A DNA stretch of 64,000 nt from NCBI RefSeq assembly GCF_017562075.2, contig NC_054084.1:16568798-16632797 (forward strand). Direction: 5' to 3'. Origin of the DNA: Anopheles merus. Its lineage: Eukaryota > Arthropoda > Insecta > Diptera > Culicidae. Every line of letters begins with the position of its first letter. The first letter of the stretch is position 1. A program made the position numbers and the translations under genes. Below, piece by piece: positions 13,864 to 25,333 of the stretch. The notes beneath the pieces are model-generated. The model searched no databases. It had not been told where the DNA came from and saw only the letters and a program-made list of their open reading frames with translations.

Positions 13864-14864
13864 TCACCTTTGGGCAAGGGAAGGAAATTGTAGAAAGTTA
13901 TTTCGGCCGTATTTTATCCAGTTTAGATTAATTATTCAGACTAATTCTAACCGCTCTAACCGAACCCTGGCCCAAAAGGTCCGCGGACGCTCGAACGGGA
14001 AGCGTCAGAGATTGTGTGGAAGGATTATAGTGCCACTGGCAAACCCGGAATGCCGGTGTGTGAGTGTGTATGTGTGCTCATGTTTGCATCCTGTAACAGA
14101 TCCTTTTTTAGGTTGTATTATTTCTGTTTCCTGCTATACACCTACATCAGCTTTTAATGCTCATTGGACCCACAGCGAAACGTACGGTCGGATAATTTGG
14201 TGCACGTTCGTGCCAGTTTCTACACTGCACTGGAAAACGGCGCCTCCAGTTTCCAGGGCCCTTTGTACACTATTTCCACAGTGGTGCCCCGTTACGACCG
14301 GCGGGGTCGTGCAATATCTCGAAAGCTAACTGCAACCCAATCTTGCACATCAACCGCACGGTACAAGAAATGAATTACCTTTCATCATTTCCAGGCCAAA
14401 GGCCGGGTGAGTGTTGGAGCGCAGGATGAAATCGGTCCCGGGGTGAGACTTTACTTAGAATCGTAAAGTTTTGCATTTTCGGAGTTGTGGAGCGTGTGGT
14501 TTCAAAGCGGTAGATCAATTCCGGAAATATAACTACCCACTTTCATATCTATTGTATTTCAGCATACGAAAGGGGTTTCAAAGTTGTGATGAATTTCACA
14601 GATGAGGGTGAAGTGCACAAGTAACGCAATACTTTATTGGCCAACGTTGTATAGGAGGTTTTATGTCAGAAGAACGTGTTTACATGCATGTACAATAGAT
14701 TTTCTTTGACAGCAATAAGGTTTTCCGAATCCGGCAAAACAATTGGTTGATTAGAAAAGAAGATAAGCAAAGGGAACCCTAATAGTCCTTAAAATAATAA
14801 TTTGCTCTCTGTTCTCTGCTCTAGAATCAGAACAAGCAGGAGCAGGATAAACTCGAGAGTTGTT

Positions 14865-15185
14865 TAAGCAGTGGTATGGAATTGGAATCAGCTCAAGGAT
14901 CGGTATAGTTTCCTAGCCCGGTATTCTTTTGGATCAGTTCCAGGATTAGTATGAGTTATATCAGCTCCAGAATCGGTATAGGTTTGTGAGCAGTTACAGG
15001 ACCAGTGTGGAATTAGGATCAATCACACGACCGGTATAGACTAACGATCAGCTCTACGGCCGGTATGGGTTCAGTATCTGTGCCTGATAGGACTGATATT
15101 GGTTTAAAATTAGTACCAGTACCGGTATGAGTTCAGAACCGCTATCAAGGCTACCAACCACGACCAAAATAGGTTCGTAACCAGT
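14865..15185. repeat. Degenerate minisatellite, about 30-base period
   Basis: Successive units resemble ATCAGCTCCAGAATCGGTAT followed by AGGTTTG-like sequence; variants are seen at about 14888, 14933, 14969, 14999, 15029 and 15048. The recurring core is CGGTAT or CCGGTATG every 29-31 bases. Units diverge by roughly a fifth to a third, so the array is old. Confidence 0.7.
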
Positions 15186-15569
15186 GTGGAAATTGTTATT
15201 TATTTATTACTTCAGTAGTAATTCTACTTTATGTAAACTTTAATTTTAAAGGGCAGTCATTTCTAACCCTTTTAGATTTGTGCCATCTTGTAAACGGGTC
15301 GAATGAAAGTAACATTCTGGACCATGATTAAAGACTATCTGAGTACATGCGAGGTGACAAGCATGACAGTTCAACAGTTAACATTTTGATGAAAAAAAGC
15401 GATTGTGATTATCAAATTATTAGAATGAAATAAACATAGAACAGAAAATATCCTAAATCAATAAACATGTTATTTGTTGCTAATTATTATATTAGTCTTG
15501 ATAAAAGTACTCCTCAAATATGAATTATTTGGTGAGTTTTTCATTTTACTTTAGGTTTCTCCCGTAGGG

Positions 15570-15745
15570 GCAGTCGCGTAGTACAGTCGTCAAATCGTAT
15601 GACTTGATAACATTGCCGTCTTGGATTCAAGTCTCATAAGTCTCCCTGTAGCAACAACATGACTATTCAGCGGTGGTGTGGTACTAAATATACAAATAGG
15701 CCGGCATGTTCGCGTTGCACGTTACGACAAAATAGAAGAAGATTT
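15570..15745 (+). mobile_element. tRNA-derived SINE copy 1 (degenerate)
   Basis: A tRNA-like head with GTAGTACAGTCGTC (A-box region) and TTGGATTCAAGTC at 15620-15632 (B-box region) is followed by a body with CCCTGTAGCA and ATGACTAT, ending near TAGAAGAAGA. It aligns by eye with the fuller copy at 29.8 kb. No target-site duplication was recognised. Confidence 0.7.
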
Positions 15746-18602
15746 CTACAGCAAGAGAGATTAAATTCACTAACATATAGGAGATTATTTATTATTCGAT
15801 AAAATATAAGAGTTTGTTAAATGATAAAAATACACTTCCCATGGTAAAAAACTTGTTTGTGTAAAGGGCCCTTGGAGCTAAAAGGAACTCTCTTGTGCAT
15901 AAACTTTAAGAACATTTTATTTGAGTTAGCTTTTCAAAACAAATGTTTATAACAGAAACAAACATATATAAAGAAAAACCAACCCTTTGACCAAAACTCA
16001 CACCCGTATGAAAATATTTGATAGCAATTGTAACAAAAGTATACAAAAATAAACTATTTGACTTCGAGACAGCAAGTGACATCAGATTTCAATGTATAAA
16101 TTTGGGAATGAAAATCTAGCATTCCAATTCAATTGTAAATATTTGCAATACCAGCATTCAAACATAAAAGAGAAAAATGAAAAGGACATAAATCATAAAT
16201 CACATTATTTTCATTGATTCACGTCAACTTTTCCATAAAAGGAGCTATAAAACTTTACACTGCTTCTTCGTGAGAAAAACTTTTTTGCAAGATTTGCAAA
16301 AAAAACACATGAACACACTCACCAAGAGTTGGATGTTACCGGTAATGAGGAAAATGTATGCCAAAGCAAAAGTGGCGCATCATCATAAACTGTTCCACCG
16401 TTCTCTCTGTCTGTTTTGCTCTGTTTGCGTTTACAGCGCACTGTAACGATGCCACGGCTGAGCTTCAGCGAGAGCTGATTCCTTCACGTACCGATGTTAC
16501 TGGGAACAAGGTAAAAGAAGGCACACTGAAACAGTCTCCACCAGGACGCCTGGTGACGCAAACAAGTGCAGAGTTTTACTACATTTCTGTTTACTTTTAT
16601 TATAATCACCTTCCATGTTAACGTTTGTACGAGGTGGCCCTGTTGAGGTATAGGGACACAGGAAAGCAAGAATGCACAGGATTCGATCGAGTATGCAGCA
16701 CCATTGCAGCATCGATGCAACAATGTCGATGTCATGCAACCGACGGTTCAGAGATGGTACTCTGTTCTTGCTGTAGTGTTGTAATGAATTTTAACTTTAT
16801 CTTTTTACAACAACACCTACACTGTAGTGAACAATTGATGTAGCTGGAACTAGCACATTATGCTTTGAACAGGCGATTGCTACGAAGCGATTGCTGTTGA
16901 TGGGTTACATATTAGAGAGTGGAATATATACCGAAAAAGTGAAACACTCCGCCAACAAACTAGAACGAAAGCAATGAAGGCAGCGCGGTAAACAATAATC
17001 ACAAAACGGAAAACCCATTTTCCACCGCGTGTGCACATTTTTTTGAAACTCCTACACTTGCGCACACACAACACAAAACATGAAACAAGCGCATCGATAA
17101 GGCACGTTTTTTTAGGGGGGGAAGGAGACTATGTCCACCCGTCCTTTGGGGTGGACAGTAAAATTGTCGCTTTTTTACATTTACATTCGCGCAAACATCC
17201 GGCCTCGGAGTGACCAAAGCTCCCCTGCACGGGGTGAAAGCCTCTCGTCAGCATCAATAAAGCATGTGAACAAGCGCTCTAAATTAAATGGACCATGTTT
17301 GAGCAAGCAACTGTCCACCAGGCACAGCCTGGCCCAGCAACGGGTTAGGAATGAGAAGCGAGCATAAAAAAGCACACCAGTAAAGGAAGGGCAACGCTAA
17401 TAGAAACTATCGAGCGCCACAGTGGCGCAGCCAGCACACCGATGGACTCTTTCGGGGAAAATCATCTCTCATATCTGTGCCAAGCCAAGCCAGGCCAAAC
17501 CCAAACCCAAACGACCAACCGGCTCCGTACCCATCGATGACCACGGCCGCACAAAATGTGGCAAGAAAAAAAATGGCTTTCACCACGAAAAATAAAACCC
17601 AAAAGCTCATCAAGTTAGGCTGCTGTCCAGCTGCTGCTTCATTCCGCACGCCGAACGGCGGTAAAAGGGAGGACTTCGGGAAAATATGTCCTATTTTTTC
17701 ACTGCATTTTTTTGGTAAGTTTGTGTGCAATTTTTGGTGTTGGAAGGCGATGCACCCGTTCAAATTTCTCTTCCCCGAACCTGGAAGCTGCTGCAGGCAA
17801 CAATCGACAGTGGGGAAACTAACAAAACAAAACAACAAGCAGCTACGCGCCCTTTTGCAGTTACGCCGGGGAACATATTTCGCTTTCGCTCATCAGCATT
17901 TAGAGTGCTCATAAACGTAGTGCCTCACTCGACACTGTATGTGTGTATTGGTGTACACCCCTTGCTCACCCATTTAACCGACTACGGTTGATTTGCCAAT
18001 GTTCAGCACGCGCGCGCCATGTTCGTCTGTCGTCAGTTTTTTGCCGGTTTTTGGGTGGCAACTTTACAACACGCTGCCCTTCATTCCCTCCCCTTCTGGC
18101 CGTAGGCTGATAGTCAATTTTGCACCTAATGAATAGTGTTATGGTTCTGTTGTTTTTTGCTCACCATTTTTGTATCTGCTTTGTTATGATAACATATTTC
18201 GGTCACATACGCACAAAAATGCGATAAACTACGTAGAAAGCTGCGTGGGGTTTATAATTTATTAGAAATCACGGTAAATTTAATGACTGCAAATTTGCTT
18301 GCAAACATATTTCAAATCAAAAATATAAAGTGGATTCGTTTTAAAATTAAGCGAAAAAAAACTGTTGAAAGCCCCGAGATATATGGCTCGTACCAGGAGA
18401 GGAAAACTGGTCAGTCGAAAAGAAAGAGCCAGTCGAGTCAGCCAATGAATCCCATCACAGATACAAAATATGTATTAAAATATATTGTTTGTTTGTATTA
18501 TTCTCATTTTTAGTAGTTTTGTTTCATCCTTTTCAATAGCAGTGATTGTTCGTAAGTGAGTTATAAAGTATTCCAATATTCCAGACTACCGTAAACAAAA
18601 TA
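15746..18602. other. Gene-free spacer
   Basis: 15750-16320 is AT-rich. 16360-16510 holds a short frame with a secretory-like leader, discussed as a finding. 17400-18130 is GC-richer with overlapping chance frames on both strands. No gene is supported. Confidence 0.55.
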
Positions 18603-18850
18603 TACAGCGTTATCCCACATTTTTTGGATGGTTTCCGTATTTTTAGGCTCGTCTCACGATTTATTCAACGTTTCCCATTAATTTTTGGTTCGTACTATTT
18701 GACATCAATTCCATTGAATCAACATATTCTTAGAATCGCCTAAAAAATCGTGGGAAAAGTAAAATCGTGGGGGAAAAATACACCCAAAAATATGGGAAGT
18801 AACCAAAAATGTATGGGAAACAACCTAAAATACCTTTGGGAAACCCTGTA
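18603..18850. mobile_element. TA-flanked MITE with iterated TTTCCCA motif, copy A
   Basis: The left end reads TA-CAGCGTTATCCCA and the right end TGGGAAACCCTG-TA. A motif of about 20-24 bases, roughly GTTTCCCATAATTTTTGG, recurs in one orientation in the left half and in reverse orientation in the right half. No ORF. It is related to the element at 44244-44452 and abuts the next element across a single shared TA at 18849-18850. Confidence 0.75.
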
Positions 18851-20260
18851 GGGTAAGTGTACCATTTGTGGCAATAGCACCAATAATGGCTATAACGAAC
18901 ACTATTTTTGCTCTAAAACAGTCCTTTTGCATTCTAAAACCACGGAAGGATTTTTCTTTTCAAATATGAACATTCTAACACATTTGTGCTTCATTAGTTC
19001 CATGCTGGTCACTTCCGTTTGTTAAATATCACCCTTTTAAAATGTGTTGGCATGATTTTTGGTATCTCTTACCATTTTGCTAAGAGCAGCACTGTAGGAT
19101 ATTAGCGATTTTCAAGCACCTAACCATAATTTCATCTCAAAATCCTCATTTTGGTGCAAAATATTAGTTATTTAACGACTACGCATCAAAATTCACCAAA
19201 ACTTCATCGAAAGTATGCCTTTTTTCTGTACGTCCATAATTGGTACAACTAACCTTCGGTGTACCAAATATCGCAGTGTGCTATGGATGCTTTGTTGACA
19301 ACTGTCGTTTTGGTCGTAGTGCGTAGTTTACAAGTGATCAAATCGGGGTTTCTCGTTGTTATTTTCACAATATAAAGTGTAATTTTGTGTTTTAAGCATC
19401 ATTTTCATGTAAAGTGTTCAAATCAGTAATCAGTGGAAAAGTCGGTATAATGAAATCGAATCAGTTTCACCAAAATAATACAGCTTTGAATGACTTTCAT
19501 TCGAAGGAAGCGAAATCTGAAGCCGCTCGTGTCGCCTTATTGCCAAATGCGCTTTTGTTCTTCCCTGATCGATAGTTAGTGCTAGTCTTGGCTAGAAGTA
19601 TCTTGGTCAGAAGATAGTTGAACTATGGCTACGATTCTTTATTTAAACAAATTTCAACAGACCACCCTGATTGTCTGTGCTCCTCTTCGTATCGCGCTGA
19701 AACGGTGGCTGGCTTCGGTATAGCTTCCAGGTGATGTGAAAGATTGTCAGGTGTGTGTCCAAGTACGGTGTCAAAGGTGTACGAAAGTATTTTTTTATGA
19801 ATAGCCACATCAATTGTGCGATTAATTGAGCGTGGATATCAATACAACCAGTGTTAGAAAACGGATATTTTAAAATGTTAATTTTACGTATTTAATGATG
19901 GCTTCATACATTATATTGGTGCAGTGAACTTATTTTTACTTGATTTCAGTTAAAACAATGTCACAAAGTGATTTTTGGTGTAAATATCCACGAGTTTTGA
20001 CCTACAACCACAATTGGTACAGCTATGGCGAATTGCTAGGAACACTGTAGCCATAATTGGTAACTTGAGATGCAATTTTTGATCGTAATTTTCTGTTGTT
20101 TCGCTGAACATTGAGTCAAAATAAAAAAATACTCTCGTGTTCTACACATTGTAGGCTACATAAAAACACAAATAAGTTTAAAATTTTATCCAATACTTTT
20201 ACAGGCGTAAAATCGGTATCTTGATGACATATTGCAGCCATAATTGGTACACTTACCCTA
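18849..20260. mobile_element. 1.4 kb TA-flanked element with GGGTAAGTGTACCA ends
   Basis: The left end TA-GGGTAAGTGTACCA (18849-18864) and right end TGGTACACTTACCC-TA (20245-20260) are perfect inverted repeats that extend imperfectly inward (TTTGTGGC against AATTATGGC). CCATAATTGGTACA-like motifs recur inside near 19230, 20010 and 20050. No transposase frame, so it is non-autonomous or decayed. Confidence 0.75.
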
Positions 20261-22290
20261 CTGGATATAAAAGCAAATATATGCAAATATGATGGACCTA
20301 GACATTATGAAAAGCCATTTATTATAACAGTCGCTCAATGTTTTACTTTCTTTTTTTCTCAATTCAAAACATCATACCTAGATTATATTGATTACATTTT
20401 ACAACTTGCTAAAAAGCATGGTAACGTAATTTAAGAAACATATTTGAAAAAAACAGAAGGCTAAATATAGCAAACTTTCATCATAAATATAAAGTCCACG
20501 ACTAAATTTCTACCGTTTCTGTAATCAAACCATCGAAATTTCAGACATTCTGCATGAAAGCAACATTGCAACTCAATATTGCATCACAGCGGAACTTTGA
20601 TGCCCAAAATTTATCGTACATTCCCTTTCGAGGTTAGAAGTCGTGCAATAATGAAGAAACTTTATCGGTCTCTGTACCTTCTCGTGCCCTGCACCAGTCA
20701 AATCCACCCACCGTCAAGTTCACGATTCATCCGTCCTGCTGGAGGATCGGTAAATATTTGTCAGCGTTTTCCGTTCACCCCAATACTTCCCACGTTGGTG
20801 GATAGGTTGAGAGATCACTAGCTCCAAATAGAAAAAAAAATAATCCCCGAACGCCACAACTTTGCGTATGAAATTTCACTTAACCGGCAGCGGCACTCCC
20901 ACCCCAGTGCGAGGTGGCACAAGTATGCAAACTATCTGCACTACACTCGCACCCAACTCGCACCAAAAATATAGTCCACACTGCGTCTGCGGGAACAAAA
21001 GCGCCCGCACGTGACGGTACCGTCCCGTCCAACGTACACAAACGTCCCAGGGCAATAGGAAGCTTTCTGCCGAAAGACAATCTCGTTGCATTTCCCAGTG
21101 CCAACCACCGACCGCAAATGGTGACAAACGGTAGGAACATTGCATTTTTGCCTTCGCCCCGAAATCCATCACGTGACGATGAGCAGAAGACATTGCCTTC
21201 ATTTACAACACGGCACACAGGTAGAAAGGGTATGGGGGCTGTGCAGGTTCCGGAATCTCTCCAACGTTCATCATCTTCTGGTTGGACGAAGCAGGAACGT
21301 CCCGAAAGTGGTTGCAGCATTCCCTGACTTTCAACCCAAACCACAGATGGTCAAGCTAAGCCGAGGCTGGGCTCCAAAACACCCTACTTCCGCTTTTTTT
21401 TTTCGCATACTATGCCCTTACATTGGGCACTCGTCTGTCGGATCTGGTTTGGCGAGTGGCGAAAATTGAAGCCAGAAACAGAACTCTACGTCAGTGCACT
21501 TTTCTTCTGTTGCACCTGAGCATACACACACATACACACACATACACACACACACATTTTGCTCTGACCGCAATGTGACAGATTCTGTGATGGAAGCCCA
21601 ATTTCTTGGGCCTGCCTGCATCGAATGCTCCTGATGGTCGGCTTTCGTGAAAATGGGATTTTCTCGTCTCCTGCCAAGCGTTGACGAACGTTGACTGGCT
21701 TTCTGTGTATATGTATGTGTGTGATCGAACTTGAAAGGAGTTCATTTTTCTACCTGTCCTGCTTCGAATGCTCCTGTCAACGGAAATAATTAGTTTTCTG
21801 TGGGAAGCTTCGCATGCGGTTGAATGCCATTGCACCAATCAAGCTCCGTTCATTTACAGAAAAGGTTATAGATTCGGTTTTATTCCAACGTTCGGAATCA
21901 TTGTAAGGCTTGTACAAAATCTCTATCTTTATCATCTTTCCTACACAAATATCAATGTATTGCTACACACCAAAACATTCTTGTTTGAATCGTTTAGTAT
22001 GTCTAGTTTTGCAATGCTCGAATTAATCAATGGAGACGCCTAGTACTTTACGAAATGCGGCTTCGTTTTCTTTTTGTTAGCTTTCTTAACCTCTAGGATT
22101 GTTTTTCTTAATTTCGTTGTACTATAAAATTTATAGTTTTGTCTGCATATCAAGATCATTTATAATGTCTACATAGAAATACTATTCATCGAACACATCG
22201 TGGGATTGTAATATCCAAATGGAATATATGGAATATATTGTTAAATTATTTAAAAAAAAACTGAATTTAATAGGTATTCTTTACTTAAGA
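20261..22290. other. Gene-free spacer
   Basis: A GC-richer segment at 20870-21480 has long overlapping frames on both strands (20880-21344 minus, 20914-21327 plus) with no recognisable protein similarity. A CATACACACA repeat lies at 21520-21557. 22050-22290 is AT-rich. Confidence 0.55.
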
Positions 22291-22375
22291 GCTTCTTCTT
22301 CCTCTTCTTGGCTCAACAGCCGTTGTCGGTAGGCTTTCAATGACTTTTGGATCCTCCCATAGCAGGACCTTCTCC
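22291..22375 (-). mobile_element. tRNA-derived SINE copy 2 (3' fragment)
   Basis: The GAAGAA tail is read in reverse as CTTCTTCTTCCTCTTC, followed by GGCTCAACAGCCGTTGTCGGT, then GGCTTTCAATGACTT and CCCATAGCAGGA. These match the 3' half of the SINE at 29.8 kb on the opposite strand. An internal deletion removes about 25-30 bases, and the tRNA-like head is missing. Confidence 0.65.
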
Positions 22376-24069
22376 TTAGCTCATGTTTGGTAATGAGCAC
22401 GTAATGTGGAACAATTCCAATAGAACCATAGAATAGAAACAACAGAGAAACGAACAAAAGCACCGTAGTGATGAATGGCATGTGCAGAACTTGCGCTCAT
22501 TTCACAGGCTAGGAATGGCGCAGACTATTCGTGTATCGGGAAAACAAACAACCCGGTAAAAAACATACAAAGAGCTGTAAGTTCGACGCAGTTTTTGTCA
22601 GACGAAAGCCACAAACACTACATAACGGGTTGCATCATCGGGCGCCTTCTAACACAAAAGCACCACTGCAAAAGGGCAATGACATGATCACATCAATGAT
22701 ATGGGAACAAGTATTCTGGTATTCAAAGAAAATCGTGTTAAGTTTGTAAACTAATATTAAAAACTATAATATTCAAATCTATATTTAACAATTGAAACAA
22801 AGAAACATAAAACACTATTGCAAAGATTCAAAAAAGCCAACACAATAGTGATCATGGCTAAAGAAAGAGAACACACTTCACATTCTCAATTCCCCTTTTC
22901 TCCTTTTAAATCCCATTTTCAGAAGCGCAAGAATCGTATAATGACTTGTATGATGGCGTGAATGACAGCGGAAAAATCTGCCAAAAGTGAAACGCGGGAA
23001 AGAAAAGAGAATTATTTGCCCGATGGTTTGTTTTCAATTGAAAGAAAGCAACAAAGGAGTAGGGTTGCAGAAGGAGAAAAATAAGACAAGAAGCGAACCT
23101 TCTCGATCCGACACCATTCTATGCGATCGCGTTTCGCGAACGTGCCGCCACGAACGAGTGGATGAACGCATGAAGGATTCCTTTTGCAAATACTGCCCCA
23201 CAAAATTATGCATTCACATTTCATAACTCGACTGGGGAGGTAAGGTGCTGCATGTTCCACCTACCTACCACCGACTGGGCTGTCTTCTGTCTGGAACCGT
23301 CTTATTCTTATGCCGAGTCTGACGCAACGCTTCGAATTGGAAGGATACGAGGACAATACCCTTCGAAAAAGAAGCAAACACACACACAACATCCGATTCA
23401 AGTCAAATTCCTCAACACCTTACAGGGGGAGCTTCCCACACCATTCCGTACTAAGTAAAGGTGGTGGTGGTGGAAAATAAATCTTTCTAAAAAGCGTCAT
23501 CACTCGCCGTGCGGAGCAGCAGCACGCAGAAAGGGGGGAGAAAGCGTCACGAGGGCCATTTTTAAAATGGAACCACCAGGATGGGGTTTTATGCAAACAA
23601 TGTTTACGATGCACGAACGAAGCACTCCGAAGGGAGCAGACTAATGTGCGTGTGTGTGTGTGTGCAATGAAGAGAAGGGAGGAAGTAGGACGCATAAGGG
23701 AAAAATGATTCTCCGGAAAACGGACCGCGCCTGGTGCTCGTGCGGCTGCTGCTGCTTCTACTGCTGCCTCGTTTCGGGATGTAACTGAATGATAAAAGGG
23801 TATTGTTGTATCATCAAAATGTTACATTCTTCGTATTCGGGCTCATTATAATAATGAATAATAAAAGAAAATGTGTCGCTCACGTGCCTTTGTTACGAGG
23901 GCAGACATTGGTGTTTGCACACACGTGAAGGGTTTGGATACAGTGCCGGACGGAATTACTGCACCGCAGTGGCTATATAATTTTTAATAATTAAATTTGA
24001 ACGAAAAATCTGTTGGGGTATTGATCAGTTAACATATTCGTAAAATCAATAAACGTATAAAAAGGCTTG

Positions 24070-24215
24070 AGATCGACTAACAATAACATAACTAAACAAT
24101 AATAACAATACTAAATAATAACATAACTAAACAAAAACATAACACAACAAAAAACAGTAACATAACTAAACTAAATCGACATAACTAAACATGACATAAG
24201 TTATTAAAAAATGAA
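24070..24215. repeat. Irregular AACATAACTAAACAA repeats
   Basis: The motif AACATAACTAAAC recurs about five times with variable A-rich spacers, almost without G on this strand. It is a degenerate low-complexity array with no coding potential. Confidence 0.6.
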
Positions 24216-25286
24216 TAACTTAAATAATAAAACAAACTTAAATAAAATAAACAATATAAAAAAGCATTAATCAAGTGAATGAAAGAAAAATGGTAATATT
24301 GCCAATAAATGTGTCATTTAGAAACGATTAATCTTAAATATCCTAAAATCAGTATCAACAACAATTAACTCAAGGACAAGAAGTAAGAAAAGATCACAAA
24401 TAATGTGAAGTATTGAATATTCTTTTTTTTCAATAATCGTTTGTTATTTTAAAAAATCTAATAAAACACACACAAATCATTTGCAAACAACAAAACATAT
24501 AAACTTTGCAAATGTTGATACTTGCAAAACAACAGCATTTCGGAATCATGATATTACAAGTCATATTAACGAAGCATAACAACCAGAAGATAGAAAAAAA
24601 TCTTGCTTACAAATATAAAATCAGAGAACAAACAAACACAAAGAGATCTTTGTACCTCACTGTACATCAACCCACGAGGACTCCATCAAATCCTTCATTA
24701 GACAAAAACCAAATGCAAAAAAAAAACGCAATCCTTTCGCTCATTGCAACACGCGCAAAAGCTTCCCAGTAAACACTGTCGCAGCCAAATAGACATCGGA
24801 TGCATCGCACACAAAATGGAACGCAGGTAAGCCGGCAGCACAGTATACTTATAGCAATAATAGAACCACCGGTAACATAAGTCCATTCTGAACTAATATG
24901 TTTCAACTACTACCACTCCATGTAAGGGCCAGCAGTGGGCATGGACTCTATTTTTTTATTATTATTATTTGCTCTTGTTGCTTTATTTACGGCAATGTGT
25001 GTGCTATTATTTTCTACACAGTTGCGCGCCCGTTTACTGTCCGCTGTTTGTTGCTACACCTTTCTGTTGTACGTCTCCGTGGGTTTGTTGTGTTTTTTTT
25101 TCTTCTGTTCCTTTACTCAACGATACTCACTTTTCCCTTTTTTTTTACAGCCCATCATAATCACCATTGCACGGCACGGTGCGATACACGAAATTGTTTA
25201 TATTTCAGCAGTGGCAGTTTCGTTTCGAAGGATTTTCCCTCGAATGTGTCACACCGACCGGCGCATTATTTGGGTCGCTCGGTATC

Positions 25287-25288
<2 letters not shown>

Positions 25289-25332
<44 letters not shown>
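25289..25332. repeat. (GT)n microsatellite
   Basis: 22 uninterrupted GT units. Confidence 0.98.

Positions 25333-25333
<1 letters not shown>

Larger units (their letters stand above)
12404..14864. other. Gene-free spacer with homopolymer and CA tracts
   Basis: Contains CA-rich patches at 13160-13185 and 13540-13560, the C19 run and the long (CA)n tract. The open frames here are supported only by these repeats. 13880-13950 is AT-rich with several TTAATTA/TAATTA-like homeodomain-type cores, a weak hint of an enhancer. Confidence 0.55.

Noticed and set aside
13685..14329. A 214-codon frame spanning the (CA)n tract
   Set aside because: A large block of it is alternating His-Thr encoded by the microsatellite, and the flanks show no protein similarity.
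17096..17118. A miR-124-like TAAGGCACG
   Set aside because: Only the first nine bases match, the mature sequence then diverges completely, and no hairpin was evident.
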